Of a DNA stretch of 23,253 bases, positions 7,396 to 14,292 are shown one piece after another (the stretch's first letter is position 1; the number at the start of each line of letters is the position of its first letter). Origin of the DNA: CAYXDO01 sp964463485. Lineage in GTDB: Bacteria; Myxococcota; Kuafuiibacteriia; Kuafuiibacteriales; Kuafuiibacteriaceae. The stretch covers positions 1 to 23,253 of the forward strand of contig CAYXDO010000167.1 of NCBI GenBank assembly GCA_964463485.1. Direction: 5' to 3'. A program made the position numbers and the translations under genes. The notes beneath the pieces were generated by a model that saw only the letters and a program-made list of their open reading frames with translations, made no database searches and had not been told where the DNA came from.

Positions 7396-8751
7396 TTGGT
7401 GCACGTCTCGAGAAAACCAGAGACGCCTCTCCGGCTGACCGGACGAGCGCCGCCCCAGGATCTCGAAGCCGAGCGGGCGGTGCTCGGGTCGGTGCTCCTG
7501 TCCAACGAAGCCATCTACTCGGCGATGGAGGTGCTCACGCCCGAAGATTTTTACCGTCCTGCGCACGCCTTGATTTTCCGCGGAATGCTCGACCTGACCT
7601 CGCGGGGAGAGCCTGTCGACATCGTTACGCTGCAAGCGCAGCTGCAAGCGACTCAGCAGCTCGAAGCGGTCGGCGGCGCGGGTCCCATCATCGAGTTGGC
7701 GGCGGCCGTACCGACGGCGGCCAACGTGCGTCACTACGCAGACATCGTTCGACGGGTGGCCACGCGACGGCGCTTGATCGACGCGGCTACCGGGATCGTC
7801 TCGACGGCGTTCGAAAATGCCGATGCCGAGCAAGTCTTGGACGCGGCCGAGCGGGCCATTTTCGAGGTGGGCCAGGATCGGGCGAAAAAGACGCTGACTC
7901 CCGTCGCCGACATCGTCAAAGAGGCCTTCGCCAAAGTCATCAAGCTCTACGAAGAGAAGCGTGCAATCACAGGAGTCACGACCGGCTTCGCGGAGCTCGA
8001 CAGGATGACCTCAGGGTTGCAGCCCGCTGATTTGATCATTGTCGCAGGCCGACCGTCGATGGGGAAGACGGCGTTCGCGCTCAACCTCGCCACGAGCTCT
8101 GCGCTCAAGGACCACTGCAACGTCGCGGTATTTTCGTTGGAGATGTCGAAGGAGCAGCTGGTGACTCGTATGCTCTGTTCGGAAGGGCGTATCGACTCCT
8201 TCAGGTTGCGGGGTGGGTTCGTTGCGGATTCGGACTGGCCGAAGCTCGCCAAGGCCTGCGGAACGATCTCCGAGGCGCCGCTCTTCATCGACGACACGGC
8301 GGCGGCGAGTGTGCTCGAGGTGCGCGCGAAGTGCCGACGACTCGCCGCGGAGCAGGGCCTCGGGTTGGTGGTCGTCGACTACTTGCAGCTCATGCGAGGG
8401 TCGGGCAACTCACAGAGTCGGGAGCAAGAGATCTCCGAGATTTCGCGAGGTCTGAAGGGCCTCGCCAAGGAGCTCAACATCCCGGTGATCGCGTTGTCGC
8501 AGCTCAACCGTTCGCTCGAGCAGCGGACCGACAAACGCCCGGTATTGTCCGATCTTCGTGAGTCTGGCGCCATCGAGCAGGACGCCGACGTCATCATGTT
8601 CGTTTATCGCGAAGAGGTCTACAAGCCCGATACTCAGGACAAAGGTGTCGCGGAGATCATCATCGGCAAGCAGCGAAACGGACCCATCGGGGTTGCGCGG
8701 CTGAAGTTTTTTCACGAGTACACTCGGTTCGAGAACCTCGCGGAGTCCTGA
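7396..8751 (+). CDS. dnaB: Replicative DNA helicase DnaB
   Basis: This encodes 451 residues, normal for the hexameric 5'-3' helicase that unwinds the replication fork and recruits primase. The N-terminal domain shows the usual DLEAERAVLGSVLL and EDFYRPAHALIF. A linker (about residues 155-190) leads to the RecA-like motor, with Walker A GRPSMGKTAFAL near 217-228, EMSKEQLVTRMLCSE, Walker B VVVDYLQLM near 325-333, SQLNRSLEQR, and the arginine-finger region ESGAIEQDADVIMFVYR. There is no intein or insertion. The start is a TTG at 7396 or the adjacent GTG at 7399, and neither has a clear Shine-Dalgarno. The stop TGA abuts the GTG of the yggS-family gene. Confidence 0.97.
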   Translation: MVHVSRKPETPLRLTGRAPPQDLEAERAVLGSVLLSNEAIYSAMEVLTPEDFYRPAHALIFRGMLDLTSRGEPVDIVTLQAQLQATQQLEAVGGAGPIIELAAAVPTAANVRHYADIVRRVATRRRLIDAATGIVSTAFENADAEQVLDAAERAIFEVGQDRAKKTLTPVADIVKEAFAKVIKLYEEKRAITGVTTGFAELDRMTSGLQPADLIIVAGRPSMGKTAFALNLATSSALKDHCNVAVFSLEMSKEQLVTRMLCSEGRIDSFRLRGGFVADSDWPKLAKACGTISEAPLFIDDTAAASVLEVRAKCRRLAAEQGLGLVVVDYLQLMRGSGNSQSREQEISEISRGLKGLAKELNIPVIALSQLNRSLEQRTDKRPVLSDLRESGAIEQDADVIMFVYREEVYKPDTQDKGVAEIIIGKQRNGPIGVARLKFFHEYTRFENLAES

Positions 8752-8787
8752 GTGGATACGGTGAGGACATTGGATACGGTGAGGAGT
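8752..8787 (+). repeat. 18-base tandem duplication at the yggS start
   Basis: GTGGATACGGTGAGGACA (8752-8769) is followed by TTGGATACGGTGAGGAGT (8770-8787). The two differ only at the first base and the last two. The repeat is in frame, gives MDTVRT then LDTVRS, and duplicates both the initiation codon and a Shine-Dalgarno-like GGTGAGGA. Confidence 0.9.
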
Positions 8788-9441
8788 CGACTCGAGGAGA
8801 TTCGTGGGCGCATCGACGGAGCGACGGTTCGGTCGGGTCGGCTCGTCGGATCGGTGAAGCTCGTCGCGGTGAGTAAAAAACAACCCATCGAGAGGGTCGT
8901 GGAGGCTTACGAGGCCGGGCAGCGCGTTTTTGGCGAGAACTACGTCCAGGAGCTCGCGAGAAAGCGCGAAGTCATCCCGGAGGCGACGTGGCACTTGATC
9001 GGGCACCTGCAGTCGAACAAAGCCAAGCAGGCGGTGTCGGTAGCTCAAGTCGTGGAGACGGTGGACTCGGCGGAGCTCGCGGGCCGGCTCGATCGGCTCG
9101 CCGCGGCGGCCGGAAGGCGATTACCGGTGCTCCTCGAGGTCCGCCTCGGAGGTGAGGAGGCTAAGTCGGGGGTCGAACCCAGCGGCGTCGAGGGCTTGGT
9201 GCGCGCGGTGATCGGGATGAGTAACCTCGAGCTCTTGGGTCTGATGAGCGTACCGGAGCCGACCGAGTCACGGCGATGGTTCGCGGAGCTCAGGCGACTC
9301 CGAGAGCGGGTGAGTTTGTCGACAGGAGCGCCATTGCCGGAGTTGTCGATGGGTATGAGCGGAGACTTCGAAGACGCGATCCTAGAGGGTGCGACAATCG
9401 TGCGAATCGGGACGGCACTCTTCGGGAGTCGTTCCGGCTGA
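8752..9441 (+). CDS. yggS: PLP homeostasis protein, YggS/PROSC family
   Basis: This encodes 229 residues, the usual size for this single-domain TIM-barrel protein, which binds pyridoxal 5'-phosphate and buffers vitamin B6 and amino-acid pools. The PLP lysine should be Lys42 in KLVAVSKKQP. Other family motifs are VFGENYVQE, WHLIGHLQSNKAK, LLEVRLGGEEAKSG, LLGLMSVPEP, and the phosphate-binding end SMGMSGDFEDAI followed by RIGTALFG. The GTG start directly follows the dnaB stop. A TTG at 8770 is an alternative start, preceded by a better GGTGAGGA Shine-Dalgarno and created by an 18-base tandem duplication. Co-transcription with dnaB is likely. Confidence 0.93.
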   Translation: MDTVRTLDTVRSRLEEIRGRIDGATVRSGRLVGSVKLVAVSKKQPIERVVEAYEAGQRVFGENYVQELARKREVIPEATWHLIGHLQSNKAKQAVSVAQVVETVDSAELAGRLDRLAAAAGRRLPVLLEVRLGGEEAKSGVEPSGVEGLVRAVIGMSNLELLGLMSVPEPTESRRWFAELRRLRERVSLSTGAPLPELSMGMSGDFEDAILEGATIVRIGTALFGSRSG

Positions 9442-9527
9442 GTCGTTATCGAGCGCACAGGCGCGAGCGAGCTACTGGATGGATCGTGCACGACCGACGT
9501 ACGGCGATTCAGTCCGACCTCCGCGTG

Positions 9528-9626
9528 AACCACCGAGGGCACAGAGAAGGGACACGGAGGGCACGGAGGACTTCTCTCCAAAATCCTGCGTGCTCTCTGA
9601 GTTCCTGCTCCGTGTCCTCTGTGGTT
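9528..9626. repeat. Inverted-repeat element with CACGGAG/CACAGAG units
   Basis: The left part AACCACCGAGGGCACAGAG, continuing to GACACGGAG, pairs with the right part CTCCGTGTCCTCTGTGGTT (about 9608-9626). The centre is about 55 bases long and also carries GGCACGGAGGA. Within the arms the sequence is built from imperfect units of about 9 bases (GGGCACAGA, GGGACACGGA, GGGCACGGA). Elements of this type (ACCACAGAGGACACGGAG) occur, to my knowledge, as dispersed repeats in many environmental bacteria. Nothing in the centre codes for a recognisable protein. Confidence 0.75.
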
Positions 9627-9714
9627 TTGCTGAGACGAGCGATGATCGTGGGGGAACGCGGCGCGGCTGAATACAGGTTGTAGGCCGCGGATATTCGAGT
9701 TTCGTGAAACTTAG

Positions 9715-9735
9715 GCGCAGGCAAGATGCCTGCGC
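9715..9735. repeat. REP-like perfect 9-bp hairpin
   Basis: GCGCAGGCA (9715-9723) pairs exactly with TGCCTGCGC (9727-9735) around the loop AGA. It lies about 30 bases beyond the rplI stop on the minus strand, so it could end or protect the 3' end of the ribosomal-protein transcript. No T-run follows. The form resembles short dispersed palindromes, and a diverged relative is at 14636-14659. Confidence 0.7.
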
Positions 9736-9766
9736 TCCCAGGGATCCAGGGAGTATCCGGGAAGGA

Positions 9767-10507
9767 TTACTCGGCGGGTTTCTTGGGCTTCTTCTTGGCT
9801 TTGCCGTCTTCGCCTTCGGCAGCCGCGGCCTCTGCGGCGGCGACGGCGGCGTCTTTCTCGACCTTGTCCTTCTCGGCCTTCTCGCGGCTGGCCTTGAACT
9901 CGGCCTTGGCTGCGGCCTCTTCGGCGCGGGCAGCGGCGAGGGCTTCGGTCTCGGCGCGGCGGACTTCGGCCTGGCTGGCTTCGACGCGCTTCTTCTCGGC
10001 TTCGATGTCGGCGCTGCCTTCGGGGACGACCCAGAACGGGAGGGCGCAGGTGACGCCGCCGTCGAGCCGAATGCGCGCTTCGAACTTACCGACCGTGCGG
10101 ACAGCGGTGTCGAAGGAGACTCGACGATGGTCCACGGTGACTGCGGCGGAGTCGCGCAAGACCTTGGCGATGTCGCGGCTGGTGATCGTGCCGAAGAGCT
10201 TCGGGAGCAGCTCGGGCATGGGAACGCCGGCTTCGCTGAGGGGCGCGGGAGCTACTCGGGCCTGCATGACCACCGTGAGGCTCTCGACCTTCTTCTTCGC
10301 GTCTGCGGCCACCGAGACCGCTTTCTCGCGACGTTTGGCCGCGAGGCGCTTCTGGTGGTCGAGCTCGGCGACCGATCGACGAGAAGCCAGGATCGCCTTA
10401 CCTTGGGGGATCAAATAATTGCGGCCGTAGCCGTCGCGAACGTTGACGAGGTCACCGACCACGCCGAGGTTTGGTACGTCCTCTTGGAGGATGAGTTTCA
10501 TCGTCAT
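9767..10507 (-). CDS. rplI: 50S ribosomal protein L9 with long charged tail
   Basis: The N-terminal domain is classic L9 (MKLILQEDVPNLGVVGDLVNV, then DGYGRNYLIPQGKAI). The connecting helix and the C-terminal rRNA-binding domain follow to about residue 162 (LFGTITSRDIA, VRTVGKFEARIRL). Bacterial L9 normally ends near residue 150. Here about 84 extra residues follow, rich in Ala, Glu and Lys (AEVRRAETEALAAARAEE), predicted to form a long helix or coiled coil and ending in a lysine/proline cluster. The start may be the ATG at 10507 (GTAGG upstream) or the canonical ATG at 10501. It follows rpsF by 8 bases and is the last gene of its transcription unit. Confidence 0.95.
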   Translation of the reverse strand: MTMKLILQEDVPNLGVVGDLVNVRDGYGRNYLIPQGKAILASRRSVAELDHQKRLAAKRREKAVSVAADAKKKVESLTVVMQARVAPAPLSEAGVPMPELLPKLFGTITSRDIAKVLRDSAAVTVDHRRVSFDTAVRTVGKFEARIRLDGGVTCALPFWVVPEGSADIEAEKKRVEASQAEVRRAETEALAAARAEEAAAKAEFKASREKAEKDKVEKDAAVAAAEAAAAEGEDGKAKKKPKKPAE

Positions 10508-10515
10508 GTCAGAAC

Positions 10516-10989
10516 CTACTCGAAGTCTTCTTCGTCATTGTCGCGATCGCGATCTCGGCCGCCCTCGCGTTCGCCGCGCTCACGCTCTCGCTGTTCGCGC
10601 TCTTCGCGTTCGGCGGCGGCGCGTGCGCGCTCGGCGCGCTCCTTGGCGGACTTTTGGACTTCGGCGCGCCGAGCCTCGACGTCCGTGACGACGCCGACGG
10701 CGGACGACAGAAATCGCATCACGGGCTCTTGGTTGCGCAAGAACCGCTCGACCTCGTCCACGATCCCGGAGCTACCGGCGTAGTGGTAGAGCACGTAATT
10801 GCCGCGCGTCTGCTTCTTCGCGCGGTAGGCGAGGCGCCGCTTGCCCCAAGAATCCGATCCAAGGACCTCGCCCTTCTGTTTGGCGATGACTTCCTTGAGG
10901 CGCTCCGAGAGCCCCTCGACGTTTTCGTCGGAAAGCTCGGGATGCACGATGAACAGGGTCTCGTACTCCCGAAGAGCCGTGGTCTGCAT
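10516..10989 (-). CDS. rpsF: 30S ribosomal protein S6 with charged tail
   Basis: S6 binds the central domain of 16S rRNA together with S18. Residues 1-103 match S6: REYETLFIVHPELS, WGKRRLAYRAKKQTRGNYVLYHY, and the helix IVDEVERFLRNQEPVMRFL. Residues about 104-157 form an Arg/Glu-rich tail (REEREQRERERGE) that ends in an acidic cluster (DNDEEDFE). Extended acidic tails on S6 are known in other bacteria, but this one is long. The ATG lies two bases after the pth stop, and GGAG overlapping the end of pth is its Shine-Dalgarno. The usual partner gene rpsR does not lie between rpsF and rplI. Confidence 0.96.
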   Translation of the reverse strand: MQTTALREYETLFIVHPELSDENVEGLSERLKEVIAKQKGEVLGSDSWGKRRLAYRAKKQTRGNYVLYHYAGSSGIVDEVERFLRNQEPVMRFLSSAVGVVTDVEARRAEVQKSAKERAERARAAAEREEREQRERERGEREGGRDRDRDNDEEDFE

Positions 10990-10991
10990 GA

Positions 10992-11654
10992 CTACTCCGT
11001 ATTCCGTTCGTGGCCGTTGGCAGCGCGTTCGCTCCTGGACTCGGCCTCGCTTGATGGTTCCCGCTTCGTTTTTTTCGGGCGCGTCTCTTCGGCGCCCCGA
11101 TGGTGTTGGGCCGTGGCCTTCGTCAAGCCGACCTGCAAGATGTCGCGCACCGCTTCGGCAGCTCGGCTGACCGATTGTTCCGCGACCTCTCGCTCGTCAC
11201 CGCTGAAGCGGGACAGTACCCAATTGACTGGGTCCCAAGCCTGGGGCGGACGACCGACCCCCACTCGGACCCTCACGTAGTTATTGTCGGGCAGGTTGGC
11301 GTCCAGGCTCCGGAGCCCGTTGTGGCCTCCGTGCCCGCCGCCCTGCTTGAGCTTCAGCCTCCCGAGCTCCAGATCGATGTCATCGTGAACGACGATCAAG
11401 TCGTTCGTGGTGAGCCTGTAGAAGCCCAGGCATGGACCGACCGACTCACCGGACAGGTTCATGTATGTCTGCGGCATCAACAAGATACAGTCCTCACCCG
11501 AGATCTGCCCTCGAGCGACCCGCGCCTTCCACTTCTTCTCGGTGAACCGAGCGCTGGCCGCTTGCGCGAGAAGCTGTACGACCTCGAACCCGACGTTGTG
11601 ACGAGTTCCTTCGTATTGGCTTCCCGGATTCCCGAGGCCCACGACGAGCTTCAT
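10992..11654 (-). CDS. pth: Peptidyl-tRNA hydrolase
   Basis: This 220-residue cytoplasmic enzyme releases tRNA from peptidyl-tRNAs that drop off the ribosome. All expected active-site residues are present: Asn9 (GLGNPG), the catalytic His19 (TRHNVGF), Asn66 (YMNLSG), Asp92 (HDDIDL) and Asn112 (GGHNGLRS). The core ends near residue 180. About 35 further hydrophilic residues (RPKKTKREPSSEAESRSER) are not part of the usual fold, and standard Pth is about 185-195 residues. It lies 35 bases after rplY and 2 bases before rpsF on the minus strand. Confidence 0.97.
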   Translation of the reverse strand: MKLVVGLGNPGSQYEGTRHNVGFEVVQLLAQAASARFTEKKWKARVARGQISGEDCILLMPQTYMNLSGESVGPCLGFYRLTTNDLIVVHDDIDLELGRLKLKQGGGHGGHNGLRSLDANLPDNNYVRVRVGVGRPPQAWDPVNWVLSRFSGDEREVAEQSVSRAAEAVRDILQVGLTKATAQHHRGAEETRPKKTKREPSSEAESRSERAANGHERNTE

Positions 11655-11689
11655 GACTCAAGGAGCTCGCGCGCGAACCTCGCGTGGGC

Positions 11690-12361
11690 TCACTTCTTCT
11701 CCTTCTTCTCTGGCGCCTTCTTTTCTTCAGCAACCGCCGGAGCCGCAGCAGCCGCCGCGCCTTCAACCGGAACAGCAGCAGCCGCGGTCGTCGCGACCTC
11801 TTCGGCCGCGCGCGGAGCGTAGACGCCGATCACCGGCAGCCGTGGGTTGGCCACGACCCGCGTACCGGGGGGCGCATTCAACTCACCAAAGGTCACGCTC
11901 TGCCCGATTTGGAGGTGCTCGACGTTGATCTCCAAGCTCCGCGGAATCGCGTTGGGTTTGCAGGCGAGCTCGATGACGTCGACGACCGACTGCAACACGC
12001 CGCCCGCCGTCACGCCGGCTGGCTTGCCGACCGTGGTGTATGGGATGTGAACGCGGATCTCGTCGCTTTCGTGAATCTCGATGAAGTCGAGGTGCAGGAC
12101 ACGCTTCCTGAACCGATCGACCTGAGCCTCGCGAAGCATGGCCATCATCGGTCGATCGCCGCCCTCTAGCTGGAAGAGAGTATTGCGGCCGTAGCCCGAG
12201 CGCTCGACGATGCGCTCCACGACCCTTGGATCGACGGAGACGTGCTGGTTCTTTTGCTTGTGACCGTAAATGACCGCGGGAACACGACCACTCGCTCGAA
12301 GCTTGCGAGTGGCGGTCTTGCCGTTCGGGGCGCGCGGCTCGATCGTGATGACGGTATCCAT
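11690..12361 (-). CDS. rplY: 50S ribosomal protein L25 (long TL5/CTC form)
   Basis: This encodes 223 residues from the ATG at 12361. A GTG at 12385 would add eight residues, but the chosen start gives the typical opening MDTVITIEPR. L25 binds 5S rRNA. The N-terminal domain contains ATRKLRASGRVPAVIYG, and the second, CTC-type beta domain contains VLHLDFIEIHESDEIRVHIP and GVLQSVVDVIELACKPNAIP. The last 45 or so residues are an alanine-rich then lysine/glutamate-rich tail (AVAEEKKAPEKKEKK). Pairing with prs upstream and pth downstream is common in Gram-negative bacteria. Confidence 0.95.
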   Translation of the reverse strand: MDTVITIEPRAPNGKTATRKLRASGRVPAVIYGHKQKNQHVSVDPRVVERIVERSGYGRNTLFQLEGGDRPMMAMLREAQVDRFRKRVLHLDFIEIHESDEIRVHIPYTTVGKPAGVTAGGVLQSVVDVIELACKPNAIPRSLEINVEHLQIGQSVTFGELNAPPGTRVVANPRLPVIGVYAPRAAEEVATTAAAAVPVEGAAAAAAPAVAEEKKAPEKKEKK

Positions 12362-12419
12362 AATTCGAGGTCGGGCCGATAACACGCGGCCCTGGACCCG
12401 TCAACGTGATCCCACGGCG

Positions 12420-13364
12420 CTAGACGAAGAGGCTCGAGACGGACTCACCGTGGTGGATTCGCCGGATTGCCTCGGCGATCAGACCGCCGACCGACAGGGC
12501 GGTGATCTTGGAGCTGGCCGCCGCGCGCGGCGTCAGCGGAATCGTATTGCAGACGACGACCTTGTCGATCGGGCTCGCTTCGATGCGGTCAATCGCCGGT
12601 CCGCTGAAGACAGGGTGGGTCGCATAAGCGAAGACGCGTTTGGCTCCGCGGGCACGGATCGCGTCGGCCGCCGCGCAGAGGGTGCCTGCCGTGTCGATCA
12701 TGTCGTCCACGATCATGACGTCCTTGTCCTCGACGTCGCCGATCACGTTCATCACGAGCGATTCGTTGGCTCGCGGACGACGCTTGTCGATCATGCCGAG
12801 GGAGAGATTCAACCGCTTGCCGAAGGCCCGCGCGCGCTCCACGCCGCCCGCGTCAGGGCTCATGATCATCGCGGTCTCGTCGAAGTGTTTGCGCATGTGC
12901 TCGAGCATCACGGGCATCGAGAACAAGTGATCGAAGGGCACGTTGAAGAAGCCTTGGATTTGGCCCGCGTGCATGTCGATGGACAGCACGCGAGTGGCGC
13001 CGGCGGTCGCGATCAGATCTGCGACGAGCTTCGCGGTGATCGGCGTTCGCGGAGCCACTTTGCGGTCTTGCCGCGCATACCCGTAGTACGGGATGACAGC
13101 GGTGATTTCTTTCGCCGAGGCCCGTCGGAGCGCGTCGATCATGATCAAGAGCTCCATCAGGTTCTCGTTGGCGGGCGAGGACGTGGACTGAATGACGAAG
13201 ATGTCGGCGGAACGAACGTTCTCGCCGATCTCGATGCTGATCTCTCCGTCGGAGAACCGCGAAACCCTGGCGCGGCTGAGCGGGATGTCGAGGCGGTCGA
13301 CGACATCCTGAGCCAGGGCCACGTTCGAATTTCCGGTGAAAATCTTGGCGACGTGTCCGATCAA
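12420..13364 (-). CDS. prs: Ribose-phosphate pyrophosphokinase
   Basis: This 314-residue enzyme makes PRPP from ribose 5-phosphate and ATP for nucleotide, histidine and tryptophan synthesis. It shows FSDGEISIEIGENVR, the flexible ATP loop YGYARQDRK (94-102), the metal-binding MHAGQIQGFF (131-140), and the PRPP-binding loop VDDMIDTAGT (219-228). Length and motifs are fully canonical. The start is a TTG at 13364. It is supported by GAGG (13374-13371 on the minus strand) six bases upstream and by the normal family N-terminus (KIFTGNSN). It follows tRNA-Gln by 55 bases and precedes rplY by 58 bases. Confidence 0.97.
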   Translation of the reverse strand: MIGHVAKIFTGNSNVALAQDVVDRLDIPLSRARVSRFSDGEISIEIGENVRSADIFVIQSTSSPANENLMELLIMIDALRRASAKEITAVIPYYGYARQDRKVAPRTPITAKLVADLIATAGATRVLSIDMHAGQIQGFFNVPFDHLFSMPVMLEHMRKHFDETAMIMSPDAGGVERARAFGKRLNLSLGMIDKRRPRANESLVMNVIGDVEDKDVMIVDDMIDTAGTLCAAADAIRARGAKRVFAYATHPVFSGPAIDRIEASPIDKVVVCNTIPLTPRAAASSKITALSVGGLIAEAIRRIHHGESVSSLFV

Positions 13365-13374
13365 CGCTCACCTC
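13365..13374 (-). promoter_or_regulatory. Ribosome binding site fixing the TTG start of prs
   Basis: On the minus strand GAGG (13374-13371), followed by the six bases TGAGCG, precedes the TTG at 13364. This spacing supports initiation at TTG; no in-frame ATG lies nearby other than far inside the conserved domain. Confidence 0.65.
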
Positions 13375-13382
13375 ACATGGGT

Positions 13383-13403
13383 GTGCCTGATTGCGCCAGG
13401 CAC
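13383..13403 (-). promoter_or_regulatory. Hairpin between tRNA-Gln and prs
   Basis: GTGCCTG and CAGGCAC form a perfect 7-bp stem with a 7-base loop in the 55-base leader between the tRNA 3' end and prs. No T-run follows. It may guide processing of the tRNA from the prs mRNA or act as a partial attenuator; this role is inference. Confidence 0.45.
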
Positions 13404-13419
13404 TTGGTCGGGTTGGGGA

Positions 13420-13492
13420 TTGGGGTGGCAGGACTCGAACCTGCGAATGTCGGAACCAAAACCCGATGCCTTACCAACTTGGCGACACCCCA
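13420..13492 (-). tRNA. tRNA-Gln (UUG)
   Basis: The minus strand folds as a complete cloverleaf. The acceptor stem is TGGGGTG/CACCCCA, including the weak U1-A72 pair typical of glutamine tRNAs. The anticodon stem TCGGG/TCCGA closes loop TTTTGGT with anticodon TTG (reads CAA). The T stem is GCAGG/CCTGC with loop TTCGAGT. The D arm matches the usual GCCAAG...GGTAAGGC pattern. CCA is not encoded, and the discriminator base is A rather than the G found in the E. coli glutamine tRNA. It lies upstream of prs in the same direction. Confidence 0.95.
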
Positions 13493-13500
13493 GCGCGGAG

Positions 13501-13531
13501 AGGATAGAGAGGACTTCGATGTCTGTGTCAA
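13501..13531 (-). promoter_or_regulatory. Sigma-70-type promoter for tRNA-Gln/prs
   Basis: On the minus strand a consensus -35 TTGACA (13531-13526) is followed after 19 bases by TATCCT (13506-13501) as the -10. Transcription would then begin a few bases before the tRNA 5' end at 13492. The spacer is longer than the ideal 17. The element lies inside the start region of the divergent lipoprotein gene, overlapping that gene's ribosome binding site. Confidence 0.55.
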
Positions 13532-14007
13532 CGCGGTTGAACGCTGGGCTGATGCTGCTGTCACTGGTGATTTCCGCATGCGGACGGGCTACGAGCCCCG
13601 AGCAAGCGGCGTCCATGCTGTTGACGAACCTGGAAGCGGGCCGCGGGGACAAGGTCTGGGAGGGCCTCTCGGAGAGGTCACGCTCGGAGCTGATCCGAAG
13701 ATCGGAAGCCCGAGGCGACAAGTTCGAGAACACGCCGGGCAAAGCAGCGCGGCTGGTCTTTGAGGTCGGGGAGCTGACGCTCGTGCGGAGTCCCAAGTCG
13801 TTCAAGGTGCTCGAAGCTGGGATCACTCGCGCGGTGTTGCAGATCGAAGTCGAGGGCGGCGCGCCCGCGCAGCTCGTGATGGTGTCCGAAGGCGGGCGTT
13901 GGAAGCTAGATCTGTTCGGCTCGATGACGGACTTTCCGGATTATGGTGTCGGTGTGGGCACCTCGAGCGCGGCCGGCACGAGCACGCGAGGGTCGCAAGC
14001 TCGATAG
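13519..14007 (+). CDS. Small lipoprotein, DUF4878-like fold possible
   Basis: This encodes 162 residues. The ATG at 13519 is fixed by GAGAGGA (13507-13513) five bases upstream and by the lipoprotein signal that follows (LMLLSLVISAC, lipid-accepting Cys21). The mature part reads SPEQAASMLLTNLEAGRGDKVWEGLSERSRSEL, then two beta segments ending in GRWKLDLFG. This is the layout of small NTF2-like DUF4878-type lipoproteins with one helix bundle and a beta sheet. The C-terminal 20 residues are Gly/Ser/Thr-rich. It is divergent from tRNA-Gln. Function unknown; probably periplasm-facing. Confidence 0.8.
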   Translation: MSVSTRLNAGLMLLSLVISACGRATSPEQAASMLLTNLEAGRGDKVWEGLSERSRSELIRRSEARGDKFENTPGKAARLVFEVGELTLVRSPKSFKVLEAGITRAVLQIEVEGGAPAQLVMVSEGGRWKLDLFGSMTDFPDYGVGVGTSSAAGTSTRGSQAR

Positions 14008-14064
14008 AGCCCGAAGCGTCTGGTTCTTGACTTCGCAACCCGGGGCCGCGTAGAGCCTCACGCG

Positions 14065-14289
14065 ATGGATCCAATGGACGTGCGACTTCGGGAACGGCTG
14101 CTGCGCAAGGGCGCCATCACTCGTGACCAGGTCGCGAAGTACCTCGCGGAGCTTCCGGACCGGGAGTCGATCGCGACGTACATGGACTATGAGCGCGTGT
14201 TCGAGGCAGAGCTTCGGGCGGAAGGCCGCGCTCTCCAAGCTCCCGTGCCGCTCCCCGTCCCGGGCCCTCGAGGCGACGGCCCGAACTGA
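14065..14289 (+). CDS. Small hypothetical protein, 74 residues
   Basis: I do not recognise a family. The ATG at 14065 is followed by a second in-frame ATG at 14074. Residues 1-55 look helical and charged (RERLLRKGAITRDQVAKYLAELPDRE), and the last 18 are proline-rich. The phrase AITRDQVAKYLAELPD resembles part of a small helical adaptor but gives no function. It is three bases upstream of the DUF1844 gene, so the two are probably translated together. Confidence 0.65.
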   Translation: MDPMDVRLRERLLRKGAITRDQVAKYLAELPDRESIATYMDYERVFEAELRAEGRALQAPVPLPVPGPRGDGPN

Positions 14290-14292
14290 GCG

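Larger units (their letters stand above)
9442..9766. other. Intergenic region between yggS and rplI (convergent)
   Basis: These 325 bases separate two convergent transcription units. Apart from the inverted-repeat element at 9528-9626 and the hairpin at 9715-9735 I find no gene. Short frames through it translate to repetitive Pro/Cys/Ser peptides that only reflect the repeat units. Confidence 0.7.

Noticed and set aside
6694..7833. Minus-strand open frame of 379 codons across the dnaB start
   Set aside because: Arg/Gly-rich shadow overlapping three plus-strand genes, including the conserved DnaB N-terminus.
9045..9581. Minus-strand frame through yggS and the CACGGAG element
   Set aside because: It is antisense to the conserved yggS 3' half, and its first residues (PPCPPCPFSVPSVV) only translate the repeat units.
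14021..14056. Possible promoter TTGACT/TAGAGC before the 74-residue gene
   Set aside because: The -35 is good but the -10 is poor and no independent support exists.
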